A DNA stretch of 64,000 nt from JBNKFV01 sp050290265 (GTDB lineage Bacteria > Pseudomonadota > Gammaproteobacteria > Pseudomonadales > Cellvibrionaceae): assembly GCA_050290265.1 (NCBI GenBank), contig JBNKHI010000011.1, positions 1 to 64,000 of the forward strand, given 5' to 3'. Each line of letters starts with the position of its first letter. Within the stretch, counting starts at the first letter, position 1. Both the position numbers and the translations under genes were made by a program. This document shows, one piece after another, positions 17,766 through 27,125 of the stretch. A model generated the notes under the pieces. It saw only the letters and a list, made by a program, of their open reading frames with translations. It made no database searches and had not been told where the DNA came from.

Positions 17766-19754
17766 ATGCTAAAACAAACCCACCACAGATGCGCCTATAC
17801 GCTTGCTGCAATACTGTCTTTTCTGAGCCTACCCAGCAAAGCAAACAATGAAACCCAGACCAATTTTGCCAGCATGTCATTGCAAGACCTGGTGTCTGTT
17901 GAGGTCTTTACATCTGCCTCATTGCTGCCAACTGTCGCGGCCAAGGCACCTGGCACCGCCTATAGCTTTCAGCGTAGTGATTTTCAGCGTTTTGGTGTGC
18001 GCAGGCTAGAAGACTTGCTGCAATTTATTCCTGGTTTTCAGCTGAATCAGAACCGTAAACGTCATCGCTCAATTTGGGCCAGAGGGTTACTGGACCGCTA
18101 TAATGACAAGCTGGTGTTAATGGTCGATGGTGTACCTGTCAAGCACTTGTATTACGGCCATTTCGCACTGGGAGATAACCTTCCAATCGAAAAAATAGAA
18201 AAAGTCGAAGTGATACTCGGCCCGGCGTCCAGCCTCTACGGCGCCAATGCCTTTGGAGGAATTATCTCCGTCACAACTCGCAGTTTTTCTGAGTCTCCAC
18301 ATGTTACCGTCACCATGGATACCGGAGACAACAATCGTGCCAAAGGCTCAGCGCTGTATAACAGCGAAAGGCTGCAAGCATTTGGCAGTTATCTGGCTCA
18401 GGACGCGCCTTACCGAGATAACCGCAAAAGCTTTATTGGTGGCAATATCATGCAGCCGGAAGACGAGCACTATCAAAACCTTCAGGTCAAAGCATTAGTA
18501 CTGCCGGGCTTCACACTATCAGCCGATTACAGTGAGAATAAAACCCCATTTCTATTTATCCCCAACACCCAAGACGCATTTATCGAACAGGAATCCTACA
18601 ATCTTGCAGTTAACTACCAAGTGGGCGACTTGCGCTCCGGCAAGCTTGAAGCGAGAGCCTACTATCAAAATGATAAAGCTCGTGAATTTGAACTAGAGCA
18701 GATTAGCCAAGACCTGGGTTATGAAGAGTTTCAGAATGCTACGATGGCGGGCGCTACCCTCACTGGTTTTAAGAGTATTCAAGATCACATGTTGGCAGTG
18801 GGTGCCTCATGGCAGAGAGAAAGAGCCCAGAACACCTCGTATCAGCGCTTATTTTTCTACCGCGATGGTTTTTTAGCTATCCCTGATACCGGCAATTTAT
18901 TGTCACAACCCAATATCAGCAATGATAACTATGCCGTTTTTATTCAGGATGTCTGGCAACTACATAACAACCTCAATCTTACACTTGGGGCGCGCTATGA
19001 TGAATTTGAAGCATTCGATGATTACTACAATTACCGTACTGCTCTGGTCTATACCCCTACGCACCAGCAGACGTGGAAGCTACTCTACGGCACAGCTATT
19101 AGAACGCCCAGCTATCGAGAATATTTAAAAGTATTGGAAGGCACCTCTTTTACGCCTCCCCCACTAGATGCTGAAAGCATCAAATCGCTGGAGCTTGGGT
19201 ATATATACCAATGGGAAAATGCCAACATCAATGTGAATATTTTTAATAATTCACTGACTGATTTCATCCAGGAAATGCCGACCCCAGATGGCTTTGATGA
19301 ATACTTCGCCAATGGTTCAGAAAAGCTGCACATTAAAGGTGGCGAAGCTTTAATTAACCTCAAAGCCAACGACAATCTTATGTTGCGATTTACCGCAGCA
19401 TACCTTGATACCTACGGCAGTCGCCAAGGTGACATGCCCTATCTGGCTCACTGGAAAACCAGCTTCAATTTGAATTATCAATTCAGCCAGGGTCATAACA
19501 TGGGCTTTTCACTGGTTCACAATAGTGACCGGTCAGACACTAACACCACCACAGTGGATGACGCCGACACATTTGTGATCATGAACTTGCACGCCTCGGG
19601 CCCGATCAGTAAAACCGTCTCTTATTCATTAGGCGTGGACAACTTGTTCGACGAAAGAGTCTATGATGCAGCGGCAGACTTTGGTGCACAATACAATCCA
19701 GAGCGCAGCAAACGTGAATTGTGGGTACGCTTCACTTGGAAGCCGACGCTGTAA
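17766..19754 (+). CDS. TonB-dependent receptor of the signalling cluster
   Basis: This 662-aa outer-membrane receptor has an N-terminal signal segment ending near PSKA and a short plug start (MSLQDLVSVEVFTSASLLPTVA). Plug motifs include DLLQFIPGFQ and EVILGPASSLYGANAFGGIISV. The 22-strand-type barrel ends in LWVRFTWKPTL, without the usual terminal Phe. Plug wording of the type LQDLV.VEV is common in receptors that travel with DUF4154 (YfiR) proteins. Its stop codon TAATG overlaps the ATG of a YfiR-like gene, which is followed by a GGDEF-EAL protein. This suggests an outer-membrane sensor or uptake port feeding a c-di-GMP pathway. The ligand is unknown. Confidence 0.88.
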   Translation: MLKQTHHRCAYTLAAILSFLSLPSKANNETQTNFASMSLQDLVSVEVFTSASLLPTVAAKAPGTAYSFQRSDFQRFGVRRLEDLLQFIPGFQLNQNRKRHRSIWARGLLDRYNDKLVLMVDGVPVKHLYYGHFALGDNLPIEKIEKVEVILGPASSLYGANAFGGIISVTTRSFSESPHVTVTMDTGDNNRAKGSALYNSERLQAFGSYLAQDAPYRDNRKSFIGGNIMQPEDEHYQNLQVKALVLPGFTLSADYSENKTPFLFIPNTQDAFIEQESYNLAVNYQVGDLRSGKLEARAYYQNDKAREFELEQISQDLGYEEFQNATMAGATLTGFKSIQDHMLAVGASWQRERAQNTSYQRLFFYRDGFLAIPDTGNLLSQPNISNDNYAVFIQDVWQLHNNLNLTLGARYDEFEAFDDYYNYRTALVYTPTHQQTWKLLYGTAIRTPSYREYLKVLEGTSFTPPPLDAESIKSLELGYIYQWENANINVNIFNNSLTDFIQEMPTPDGFDEYFANGSEKLHIKGGEALINLKANDNLMLRFTAAYLDTYGSRQGDMPYLAHWKTSFNLNYQFSQGHNMGFSLVHNSDRSDTNTTTVDDADTFVIMNLHASGPISKTVSYSLGVDNLFDERVYDAAADFGAQYNPERSKRELWVRFTWKPTL

Positions 19755-20359
19755 TGTTGGATTTTCTCTTGTCAAAAACATTACCACGACGCGCAGCTAC
19801 CGTTACGGCAAGTATTAGCATACTTAGCCTCGCCTTGCTTTTCTGTAGTAGCAGCTTCGCCCGTGACTCGCAGAGCTTAAAACTACAACAAGTTAAAGCT
19901 GCTTTTGTGCTAAATATTTCAAAATTTATCACTTGGCCAGAAGAGAACTATCAGCGTAACCCAAATGAACTTGCACTCTGTTACTACCAGCACGATATCC
20001 TCGACGCTGGCTTCGATAGTATTCACGGTAAAACTGTCAACGGTCGCCGTTTGACAAAAGCGACTGTTATCGAACACCTAGTGGATAGCACTGAATGTAA
20101 TATTCTATTGCTTTCCTCTGACACCCTCACCACATTTACAATGCAATCCCATGGGCATTTAAACCCATCGGTTCTAACCGTTCTCGACGCAACAGACCAA
20201 TCTGTAGAAGGCCTGGCCTACAGCGGTGTCCATATAAGACTGGTGCGACAGAACACCCATATCAAGCTTGAAGTGAACCTCGCCGAAACTCGAAGGTCAG
20301 GACTAAATGTGAGCTCAGAACTGCTGAAACTTGCAAGAATCACTGGTAGAGAGCATTGA
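19754..20359 (+). CDS. YfiR-family periplasmic protein (DUF4154)
   Basis: This 201-aa protein starts at ATG 19754, which overlaps the receptor stop codon; an in-frame GTG at 19721 would add 11 residues inside the receptor gene and is less likely. A signal segment (SILSLALLFCSSSFA) is followed by the family's opening LQQVKAAFVLNISKFITWPE. Later segments ECNILLLSS and VEGLAYSGVHIRLVRQNTHIKLEVNL are also typical. Two Cys (in LALCYY and TECNI) could form a disulfide as in YfiR. In Pseudomonas, YfiR inhibits the membrane diguanylate cyclase YfiN. Here the next gene encodes a membrane GGDEF-EAL protein, so an equivalent control is likely. Confidence 0.9.
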   Translation: MLDFLLSKTLPRRAATVTASISILSLALLFCSSSFARDSQSLKLQQVKAAFVLNISKFITWPEENYQRNPNELALCYYQHDILDAGFDSIHGKTVNGRRLTKATVIEHLVDSTECNILLLSSDTLTTFTMQSHGHLNPSVLTVLDATDQSVEGLAYSGVHIRLVRQNTHIKLEVNLAETRRSGLNVSSELLKLARITGREH

Positions 20360-20363
20360 GATA

Positions 20364-22445
20364 ATGAATCTCTTACGCGGCCAATCCTTGCAAAAAACCC
20401 TGATGCTACTGTTGCTACTCACCAGCAGCAGTGCGCTTGTATTGGCGACACTGGGATTCGCGCTTAATGATTGGCTATTTTCGCGAGCAGAAATGATAGA
20501 CAGACTGCGATCGCAAGCAGATATTATTGCCAATAATACGGTGGCCGCCCTTACGTTTAATGACCAAGAGGCAGCTTTGCGGACGTTAAAGAGCTTACAA
20601 AGTGAGACCGATATTATCGGCACTTTACTCTTCACCAATACGGGCGAGCTGTTTGCTGCTTACCAGCGTGAGGAATTTGAACTTCCCGCTGTCATGCCAC
20701 AAGAAAATCTCGGCTACTTAGACAAAGACATTTATGTCATTCGTCCCATCGAATTTGGTGATGAAAAACTCGGTAACATTTTACTGATTTCCCAATATGG
20801 CTATTGGGATAAACAGCAGATGATGCGAATGACGACCTTGATTGGGTTGTTTCTGGTAGCCCTGCTGTTCGCCTTTGTCATATCAGCTCGGCTGCAACGT
20901 GTAGTCACTCAGCCTATTCTAAAGCTCGCAGACACGGCCAGGCGGATTACCCAAAGCCAGGATTACACTCTGCGAGCAAAGAAAATATCCAAGGATGAGA
21001 TCGGGTTACTCGTAGATGACTTCAATGAAATGGTTCACCAGGTTCAATTACGAGATAACGAATTAAATTTGGTAAAAGCGCAGCTGGAAGACAAGGTTAT
21101 TGAGCGCACAACGGAGCTGGAAGAGCTGGCCAGCAAGTTTGAGCACCAGGCTTACCACGATGGATTAACCGGCTTGGCCAACCGCAATACGTTTGATATT
21201 CGCTTGCGTTCCGCCATTAGCCAGAATAAGCGTTATGGCGGTCAACTGGCAGTGCTTTTCCTTGACCTTGACCACTTTAAAATGGTCAATGACACCCTCG
21301 GACATGCCATTGGTGACAAGCTACTGATAGAAGTATCGAATCGTCTAAGCAAATGCCTGCGCAGCAGCGATACATTGGCCAGACTCGGTGGCGATGAATT
21401 TGCACTGTTACTTCCAGATATACAACCTAACATTACGGCAGATGTTGCCAGTAAACTGATTGACGCTATCAATGACCCAATGATTATTGATGGCTATAAC
21501 CTGCACCTGACAACCAGTATTGGAATTAGTACGTTTCCAAAAGACGGTGATAACGCAGAAGTCATGCTCAAAAATGCCGATACTGCGATGTACCGCTCGA
21601 AAGATCAAGGCCGCAACCGCTTTACTTTTTTTGCGTCAGAAATGAATGCTCGAGCGGAACGTCGCCTTATGCTGGAAAGCAAGCTGCGTAAGGCGATCGC
21701 TGAGCACAGTTTCGAACTCTACTATCAACCCAAATGCGATGTGGAGTCCCTTGCACTGGTCGGAGTAGAAGCCCTGGTGCGCTGGTACGATAAAGATGAA
21801 GGCTTTATCGACACCAGTGAATTTATCGATCTTGCTGAAGAATGTGGTTTGGTTAATACCATTGATAAGTGGGTGCTGGAACATGCTTGTCAGGAAATAC
21901 TGAGTATCTACGACAACAAGTGTCCTGAAATATTTTTATCAGTTAACTACTCTCCGTCGCATTTTTTCCACAACAATGTGACCGAAGAAGTTGCCAGCAT
22001 TCTTAAGAAAACAGGATTCCCCGGTGACCGCTTAGAGCTGGAAATCACTGAAAATCTGGTTGGCCCTGCGATTAACGATGTATCATCACAATTAGCGGGC
22101 ATTCGTGCTCTCGGAATTGAAATTTCCATCGATGACTTTGGTACCGCTTACTCTTCCTTAAGCCGATTAAAACAACTGCCACTTAACACCCTTAAGATTG
22201 ATCGCTCTTTTATTCGTGATCTGGGGCTGGATAAAGATGATGAGACGATAGTAAGAACTATTATTACCATGGCGCACAACCTCAACCTAAAAGTAGTGGC
22301 AGAGGGCGTTGAAACAGAAGCACAGTATCAATTTGTAAAGCAGCATCACTGCGACATCGTGCAGGGTTATTTATTTGGCAAGCCGATGCCGCTAAAGGAT
22401 ATCGAACAACTCATTACAACCGCGCCAAGCTTTACCCTAAGTTAA
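20364..22445 (+). CDS. Membrane GGDEF-EAL c-di-GMP enzyme (YfiN-like input, added EAL)
   Basis: The start chosen is ATG 20364 (693 aa), four bases after the yfiR-like stop; a TTG at 20331 is in frame but poorer. The layout is TM1 (~10-35), a periplasmic domain of ~115 residues, TM2 (~155-175), HAMP, GGDEF and EAL. The cyclase site GGDEF is intact at 342-346 with an inhibitory RxxD (R333-D336) five residues before it. EAL is intact at 469-471, and EITEN, DDFGTAYSSL, KIDRSF and AEGVET are all present. Both synthesis and breakdown of c-di-GMP look possible. The layout matches YfiN except for the extra EAL domain. It ends four bases before a convergent gene. Confidence 0.93.
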   Translation: MNLLRGQSLQKTLMLLLLLTSSSALVLATLGFALNDWLFSRAEMIDRLRSQADIIANNTVAALTFNDQEAALRTLKSLQSETDIIGTLLFTNTGELFAAYQREEFELPAVMPQENLGYLDKDIYVIRPIEFGDEKLGNILLISQYGYWDKQQMMRMTTLIGLFLVALLFAFVISARLQRVVTQPILKLADTARRITQSQDYTLRAKKISKDEIGLLVDDFNEMVHQVQLRDNELNLVKAQLEDKVIERTTELEELASKFEHQAYHDGLTGLANRNTFDIRLRSAISQNKRYGGQLAVLFLDLDHFKMVNDTLGHAIGDKLLIEVSNRLSKCLRSSDTLARLGGDEFALLLPDIQPNITADVASKLIDAINDPMIIDGYNLHLTTSIGISTFPKDGDNAEVMLKNADTAMYRSKDQGRNRFTFFASEMNARAERRLMLESKLRKAIAEHSFELYYQPKCDVESLALVGVEALVRWYDKDEGFIDTSEFIDLAEECGLVNTIDKWVLEHACQEILSIYDNKCPEIFLSVNYSPSHFFHNNVTEEVASILKKTGFPGDRLELEITENLVGPAINDVSSQLAGIRALGIEISIDDFGTAYSSLSRLKQLPLNTLKIDRSFIRDLGLDKDDETIVRTIITMAHNLNLKVVAEGVETEAQYQFVKQHHCDIVQGYLFGKPMPLKDIEQLITTAPSFTLS

Positions 22446-22449
22446 AATT

Positions 22450-22962
22450 CTATTTTTGAACAGCTCGGTTATACGTCAGATAGACATCGTCTCGACACCA
22501 CCCCAAAGACTCATAAAGTGCCTGAGCGGAGGTATTATCTTTCGCAGTCATTAAATCCATTCGTACCCGGCCATCGTGTTTGGCTTGCGCTTCCGCAGCC
22601 TGTAGTAAGGCACGCGCCACACCTAAACGACGGGCGTCAGGGTGTACGAACAAATCATAAAGCGTGTATACAGGTGCTGCTTCCAGTGAACAAAAAGTGG
22701 GGTATAGCTGACAAAAACCCGCCAGCTGAGCTTGGTTTGCTTTCGTATTTTCTCGAGGAGAACTGACGCCATCGGCAGTATTTTTTTCTGCGATAAGAAT
22801 CACTGATTCACGTCGCTGTTGGCGATCAGTAAGATATTGCAATGCCAGCTTTCTATCTGAAGGCAACTCGTAAAACTGACGATACATATCAAACAAAACT
22901 GAAACGCTCTCCATATCCGCAACCGTTGCCTGCCTCACCGTTACTGATTTGCTGGAATTCAT
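22450..22962 (-). CDS. GNAT-family N-acetyltransferase
   Basis: This is a 170-aa cytoplasmic acetyltransferase. The acetyl-CoA-binding stretch is LYDLFVHPDARRLGVARALLQAAEAQA, with R-R-L-G-V-A as the pyrophosphate loop. The C-terminal DNTSAQALYESLGW is the other hallmark of the fold. The substrate is not identifiable; small amines and ribosomal proteins are typical targets. It converges on the GGDEF-EAL gene with four bases between the stop codons. A SIMPL-domain gene lies 47 bases upstream on the same strand and may be cotranscribed. Confidence 0.9.
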   Translation of the reverse strand: MNSSKSVTVRQATVADMESVSVLFDMYRQFYELPSDRKLALQYLTDRQQRRESVILIAEKNTADGVSSPRENTKANQAQLAGFCQLYPTFCSLEAAPVYTLYDLFVHPDARRLGVARALLQAAEAQAKHDGRVRMDLMTAKDNTSAQALYESLGWCRDDVYLTYNRAVQK

Positions 22963-23009
22963 TACATCACCTCAATAGCCTTAAAATCGCAACACACAAC
23001 AATCAACAA

Positions 23010-23729
23010 TTAATCCGACAAATAGTATTGAACAGTCGACACAACACGCAACTTTTTGATATGTGGATTATTTCGATCTCGTGCGCTGATGCTGAACTGA
23101 CCCTGCGATGCATATTTGATTTTGCCCAGTTTACTATCAGAGTCTAATGCAAACTTTTTCGCCACTTCGCGAGCTTTGCGTGTCGCCTCCTCAATCATCT
23201 CCGGCTTCACTTCGTTGAGCCGGGTAAAAATATATTCTGTCTGCGATTGATAGTCTCCACCGGTAAAAACGATACCTTGTTTTCCCAATGTCGACAGGGA
23301 ACTCATGACGCTGCGAACCACAGGGACTTTTTCTGAATACACGGTAACCGTTTGAACGGCACTGTACCGAAACTCAGGTCGCGCACTGTTGCCATACTGC
23401 TGGGCGGTCTTGTCCGTAATGGCAGGTGAACCGAAAGAAATCTCGCTGCTCTCAATTCCCTTTTTAATCAAAAAATCTTTAATTTTGGCGGTACTATCTT
23501 CAATAGAACCATACAAAGACTCCAGGTCATTCCCAGCCGCAATAAACTGAATGGGCCAAATCACGATGTCTGCGTCGTACTCACGCTCCGACAGCCCTTT
23601 GACGGTGACACTGCGATCAAACTGTTTAAAGTCAATGGCGGCTTTACCCAATAAGAAACCCAGAGAGGCCAAGCCCAGAAAGACGAAAACGCCTAATATA
23701 AAAGCACTTTTTTTATCAGTATTCGTCAC
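23010..23729 (-). CDS. SIMPL-domain (DUF541) protein
   Basis: This 239-aa protein is anchored by one N-terminal helix (AFILGVFVFLGLASLGFLLGKA) with the rest in the periplasm. The SIMPL fold is suggested by VTVKGLSEREYDADIVIWPI, the alternating beta/alpha repeats and the end RVVSTVQYYLSD. Relatives include YggE and outer-membrane-stress proteins, with a poorly defined role in oxidative stress tolerance. A GGAGAT ribosome site precedes the ATG. It is divergent from mobA across about 170 bases. Confidence 0.87.
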   Translation of the reverse strand: MTNTDKKSAFILGVFVFLGLASLGFLLGKAAIDFKQFDRSVTVKGLSEREYDADIVIWPIQFIAAGNDLESLYGSIEDSTAKIKDFLIKKGIESSEISFGSPAITDKTAQQYGNSARPEFRYSAVQTVTVYSEKVPVVRSVMSSLSTLGKQGIVFTGGDYQSQTEYIFTRLNEVKPEMIEEATRKAREVAKKFALDSDSKLGKIKYASQGQFSISARDRNNPHIKKLRVVSTVQYYLSD

Positions 23730-23899
23730 CGTAATCTCCTTGAAAAAATATCAAAATTCACGTGCATCAATTCACTATTGTAGCGTTACCCGCTGAAGGA
23801 TATATGTCAGGCTAAAACCCTGGTAGTCAGCGCCAAAGCATCATCGCATACAATCCTTTATACTAAGCGCCTACATCTCAGATTGGGTCTCAGAATTTA

Positions 23900-24562
23900 A
23901 TGACAACACCCGTAGACACTCCTGCAAATATCACTGGCGTCATTCTAGCAGGCGGTTTAAGCCGACGGATGCTGGGGGGGCATAAAGTCCAAACCAAGTT
24001 GGATGGAGCCACCCTGCTACAACATACGCAGGCCAAGGCATCTATACAAGTTACCGATTTACTATTAAGCAGCAACACGCCAGAGTTGGCCGTGCCTCAA
24101 GGTTTTTGCGCAGTCATCCAAGATACCGTTAAAGGCTTTATGGGCCCCCTGGCAGGCATCCTGGCGGCGATGGAGTGGTGCAACGAAAATCGTCCCCAAG
24201 CCCGCTGGCTGGCCAGTTTTACCGTTGATGCGCCATTTATTCCTGTAGATCTGGTACAAAGATTTCAGCATGGACTCAACGAAATAGACGCTGAGTATGT
24301 GTGTGCCGCCAGCTATGGGCGCAGACACCCTCTCTTTGCACTCTGGCCATTACACGAGACCGCTGCGCTGCGCCATGCATTGATGCATAGCGATACCCGT
24401 AAAGTACAAGAATGGACCAAGCGCTACCACACACTGGAAATTGACTTTACGCCGGCGGCGCAAGCGGCAATAGACCCCTTTTTTAATATCAATACGCCAG
24501 ACGATTTAGCGACTGCAGAGCGCTGGCTGGCACAAAAGGGCAACCAATCCCGTCGGTCTTAA
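23900..24562 (+). CDS. mobA: Molybdenum cofactor guanylyltransferase MobA
   Basis: This 220-aa enzyme attaches GMP to molybdopterin to form the MGD cofactor of DMSO-reductase-family enzymes. The nucleotide-binding motif is GVILAGGLSRRMLGG at residues 16-30, with a following K (HKVQTKLDG) as expected. TVDAPFIP is the metal-binding Asp region, slightly different from the usual DTPF/DMP wording. The end FFNINTPDDLATAERWL is typical. The gene stands alone; no molybdoenzyme is adjacent. The convergent DUF1838 gene has a twin-arginine signal but is not a known molybdoenzyme. Confidence 0.93.
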   Translation: MTTPVDTPANITGVILAGGLSRRMLGGHKVQTKLDGATLLQHTQAKASIQVTDLLLSSNTPELAVPQGFCAVIQDTVKGFMGPLAGILAAMEWCNENRPQARWLASFTVDAPFIPVDLVQRFQHGLNEIDAEYVCAASYGRRHPLFALWPLHETAALRHALMHSDTRKVQEWTKRYHTLEIDFTPAAQAAIDPFFNINTPDDLATAERWLAQKGNQSRRS

Positions 24563-24575
24563 CCCAGCACAGCCG

Positions 24576-25586
24576 TTAACCCACTTCTGGGGGCACCGCT
24601 TCGGCATACTTCTCCCATGTTCCACGAGGCCCTGTAGAACTCCAAACCTCGGGAACTTCCAAGTATTTCGCGTGATGCTTTTCAACATAATCAAGCAGAT
24701 AGCGTGGAATATCCTGATACCCAGGCAAGCCTTTGTGGCTGTACATACGACCAATCAGAGCGCCATTCTGGTATCGATTTCCGCCCATACGCATCCATGG
24801 CCACCAATCTGAAACCCGAGTAAACCCCGCCATTGACCGGCACGTTGGCACGCTTCGGTCTTCCATCTCACGCTTGGACACTCTAAACGTAAAATGCTCT
24901 GACGGTGTGATGCGGGGGCCGGTTGACGCTTTTGGCCACTTGTCCGGCGTTACCGGATTCGTATAGTCATGAGCATAATCCCAAGCCATCAACAGGTCAT
25001 CCCCGTAGGTTTCAAATGGCAAGATAAATGGCACCTTGCCATCTTTTTCGACGTGGGTGCCGCTATTCATTAAGGTCGGTTTATCGTCTGGGGTGCCAAA
25101 AGCATACCGCGGCATTTCCTGGTCCAACTTACCGCCAATATCGTTCAAAAAGTTAAACGGAATATTTTTCTCACCCGTATAAGGGTTATCCCAGCTTTCA
25201 AGGATTCTGGTCATCGCCAGATCGGTAAAAAAACCGGTTTCACGGCCACGCAGGCTTAAGCTGCCATCAGTTTCAATGCGGCCCTGTAATACGCCCGTAC
25301 CCACATAGCCAAACAAGGGAGTATTCACTTTGCCGTCAACACGGGCGTACATAATACCGTGATAAGCCCCGTACACCGGCTGATCATAACCAGCCCAGAT
25401 TTTGCCAAATGCATATAAATTATCTAAAGGATCCTGGTAATTAAGCCCGTTTTTCATGTCCGCAGGCGCTTGGCTTGCGGCTAACACGCCAGCAGGAGTT
25501 GCTAATACCGCAGATAATCCCCCCAAGGCCTGCAAGGCTTTACGGCGGCTTATTAAAAGGTCATTAATCAAATTAGATTGCATCAT
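24576..25586 (-). CDS. Tat-exported DUF1838 protein
   Basis: The start is set at ATG 25586 (336 aa) because GGGA lies about eight bases before it; the open frame runs 16 codons further. The N-terminus has a twin-arginine motif (SRRKALQALGG) and a hydrophobic stretch (LSAVLATPAGVLAA), so it is exported folded, which often means a cofactor. The body is rich in Trp and Tyr, with DNLYAFGKIWAGYDQPVYGAYHGIMYARVDGKV and WWPWMRMGG. These fit DUF1838, a family of unknown function. It stands between mobA and DUF3617 and has its own 295-base upstream region. Confidence 0.85.
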   Translation of the reverse strand: MMQSNLINDLLISRRKALQALGGLSAVLATPAGVLAASQAPADMKNGLNYQDPLDNLYAFGKIWAGYDQPVYGAYHGIMYARVDGKVNTPLFGYVGTGVLQGRIETDGSLSLRGRETGFFTDLAMTRILESWDNPYTGEKNIPFNFLNDIGGKLDQEMPRYAFGTPDDKPTLMNSGTHVEKDGKVPFILPFETYGDDLLMAWDYAHDYTNPVTPDKWPKASTGPRITPSEHFTFRVSKREMEDRSVPTCRSMAGFTRVSDWWPWMRMGGNRYQNGALIGRMYSHKGLPGYQDIPRYLLDYVEKHHAKYLEVPEVWSSTGPRGTWEKYAEAVPPEVG

Positions 25587-25816
25587 CAAATTCCCAATAG
25601 TGGTTTGATAGGTGTGAACCATCGCTGCATACACAGCATGGCCTGGACTACAACCACTCGACTCTATCGGGCCGCAGGAGGGAGCTCATTGACAATTGTT
25701 AATCCCTAAATAAGGATACAGTGTATGTACCGGGGAAAAGATGAGAATGAATAGAAGAGGGAGTTACCAGTACAGGTAGTTATAGTACCCGGTCTAAGAG
25801 CAACCTGAAGCGACGC

Positions 25817-25889
25817 CTATTTATCGGTTATTTATAGGTTATCGGTTATTTATAGGTTATCGGTTATTTATAGGTTATCGGTTATTTAC
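25817..25889. repeat. 18-bp tandem repeat, about 3.7 copies
   Basis: The unit ATCGGTTATTTATAGGTT repeats head to tail at 25823, 25841 and 25859, with a partial copy from 25877. The stop codon of the DUF3617 gene (TAA on the minus strand, 25882-25884) lies inside the last copy. There are no unique spacers, so this is a simple minisatellite, probably from replication slippage. Confidence 0.95.
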
Positions 25890-26316
25890 ATACACCGATA
25901 TATCGCGATGTAAAACTCGTTTTCATTTTCATGGGTCCAAATGGACTCGTAGGCATTTCTACTTCAAACCAACCTGCTGATGTTTCGTTATTAAACGTAA
26001 CTTCGCCAATCCCTTTAGCAACACCTTCCGGCATTGTGCAGACAACGTTCAAACTCAATTTATTCGCATTGATTCGGTTTTTTTCAAAACTGCAATCTTC
26101 ATTTTCTTCGAAGACAAGGTCGCTACTGCTAATACACTCCTGACTTGTGGATGGCAGATCCTGCATCATTTTAGCCATGTTCTCTGGCAACCCAATAATT
26201 TCCATTTTTGTGGTTGATTCCCACAAACCGGGTTTAAAATTATAGCCTTCGGCAAAAACCTGCGACGTGCCACACAAGACCATTGCGGCAACTATTACAC
26301 ACACCAAAGATTTCAT
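25882..26316 (-). CDS. DUF3617-family exported protein
   Basis: This 144-aa protein has an N-terminal signal peptide (VCVIVAAMVLCGTSQVFA). The family opening FKPGLWESTTKMEIIGLPE is followed by four Cys residues that likely pair (SQECISS, NEDCSFEK, NVVCTMPEG, IGVCK). The start has a GGAGGG ribosome site. The C-terminus runs into an 18-bp tandem repeat that supplies the stop codon. DUF3617 has no assigned role; members are periplasmic. It is probably a single-gene unit. Confidence 0.87.
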   Translation of the reverse strand: MKSLVCVIVAAMVLCGTSQVFAEGYNFKPGLWESTTKMEIIGLPENMAKMMQDLPSTSQECISSSDLVFEENEDCSFEKNRINANKLSLNVVCTMPEGVAKGIGEVTFNNETSAGWFEVEMPTSPFGPMKMKTSFTSRYIGVCK

Positions 26317-26354
26317 AATACCCTCCTTTTTTTCTCAGTTAAGTGACGTTCCGC

Positions 26355-26996
26355 TCACACTTCACACTGCAACAACCATACATTTTCTGTCGCAGAGCAC
26401 TTCCCCTTCAGACCTCCGACTACGTCTACCTGCTCTAATAATGTGACGTTATAGTGTTCTCCATAATAGCCGTCAATCATCGTCTTCGTAACGGAAAATG
26501 GCGGACCAGCTAATACGGTCTGGTCGTAAGCAAAAGTAATTAATAATTGTGGTGCTTTATTCGCAACAGCCATTAATTGCTCAGTATAGCGTTCACGCAA
26601 TCCATCAGGTAATGCCACTAAGGCTGCGCGGTCATAGACAGCATCAATACGCCCGACAATATCCGCCGACAAATCAAAAACATCGCCAACATAAATATCA
26701 ATATTTTCAGCATAGTAATGCTTATGATTATTCAGTATTGCGATCTCCGGTTCGATGCCGAGATCAGAAAACAATTGCGTGATCGCAATATCACTAAGTT
26801 CTGCACCCACCACTTGATAACCCTTGCCCAGTAGCCAGCCAATATCCAGCGTTTTACCACACAACGGTAAAAACACCCGACTACCCGTGGGTAAGTTAAG
26901 GGTATCAAAATAGTGCGTCAGTAAAGGATGCGGAGCGCCTTCATGAAAGGCTATATCATTGTTTTGCCACTTGTCATGCCAGAACGATGCTTCCAT
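26355..26996 (-). CDS. tpm: Thiopurine S-methyltransferase (TPMT family)
   Basis: This 213-aa SAM-dependent enzyme methylates thiols and, in bacteria, selenium and tellurium oxyanions. The N-terminus FWHDKWQNNDIAFHEGAPHPLL is the hallmark. It is followed by VFLPLCGKTLDIGWLLGKGYQVVGAELSDIAI, the SAM loop of the family, and YDRAALVALPDGLRERY. Length matches the bacterial family (about 215 aa). It is a single-gene unit, 38 bases upstream of DUF3617 on the same strand, so the two might be cotranscribed. Confidence 0.94.
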   Translation of the reverse strand: MEASFWHDKWQNNDIAFHEGAPHPLLTHYFDTLNLPTGSRVFLPLCGKTLDIGWLLGKGYQVVGAELSDIAITQLFSDLGIEPEIAILNNHKHYYAENIDIYVGDVFDLSADIVGRIDAVYDRAALVALPDGLRERYTEQLMAVANKAPQLLITFAYDQTVLAGPPFSVTKTMIDGYYGEHYNVTLLEQVDVVGGLKGKCSATENVWLLQCEV

Positions 26997-27125
26997 ATAA
27001 ATGTATCCCGGAAAATGTTGTCTGAAGCGTAATATATCGTCAGATATGCCAGCAAGCCATGAATGATTTTACTGTGATGTTGCTAATCGGGAACAGTGCA
27101 CTTAACTAAACATCGCCAAGGTAAG

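Noticed and set aside
25817..25889. CRISPR array
   Set aside because: Short head-to-tail repeats without unique spacers or cas genes.
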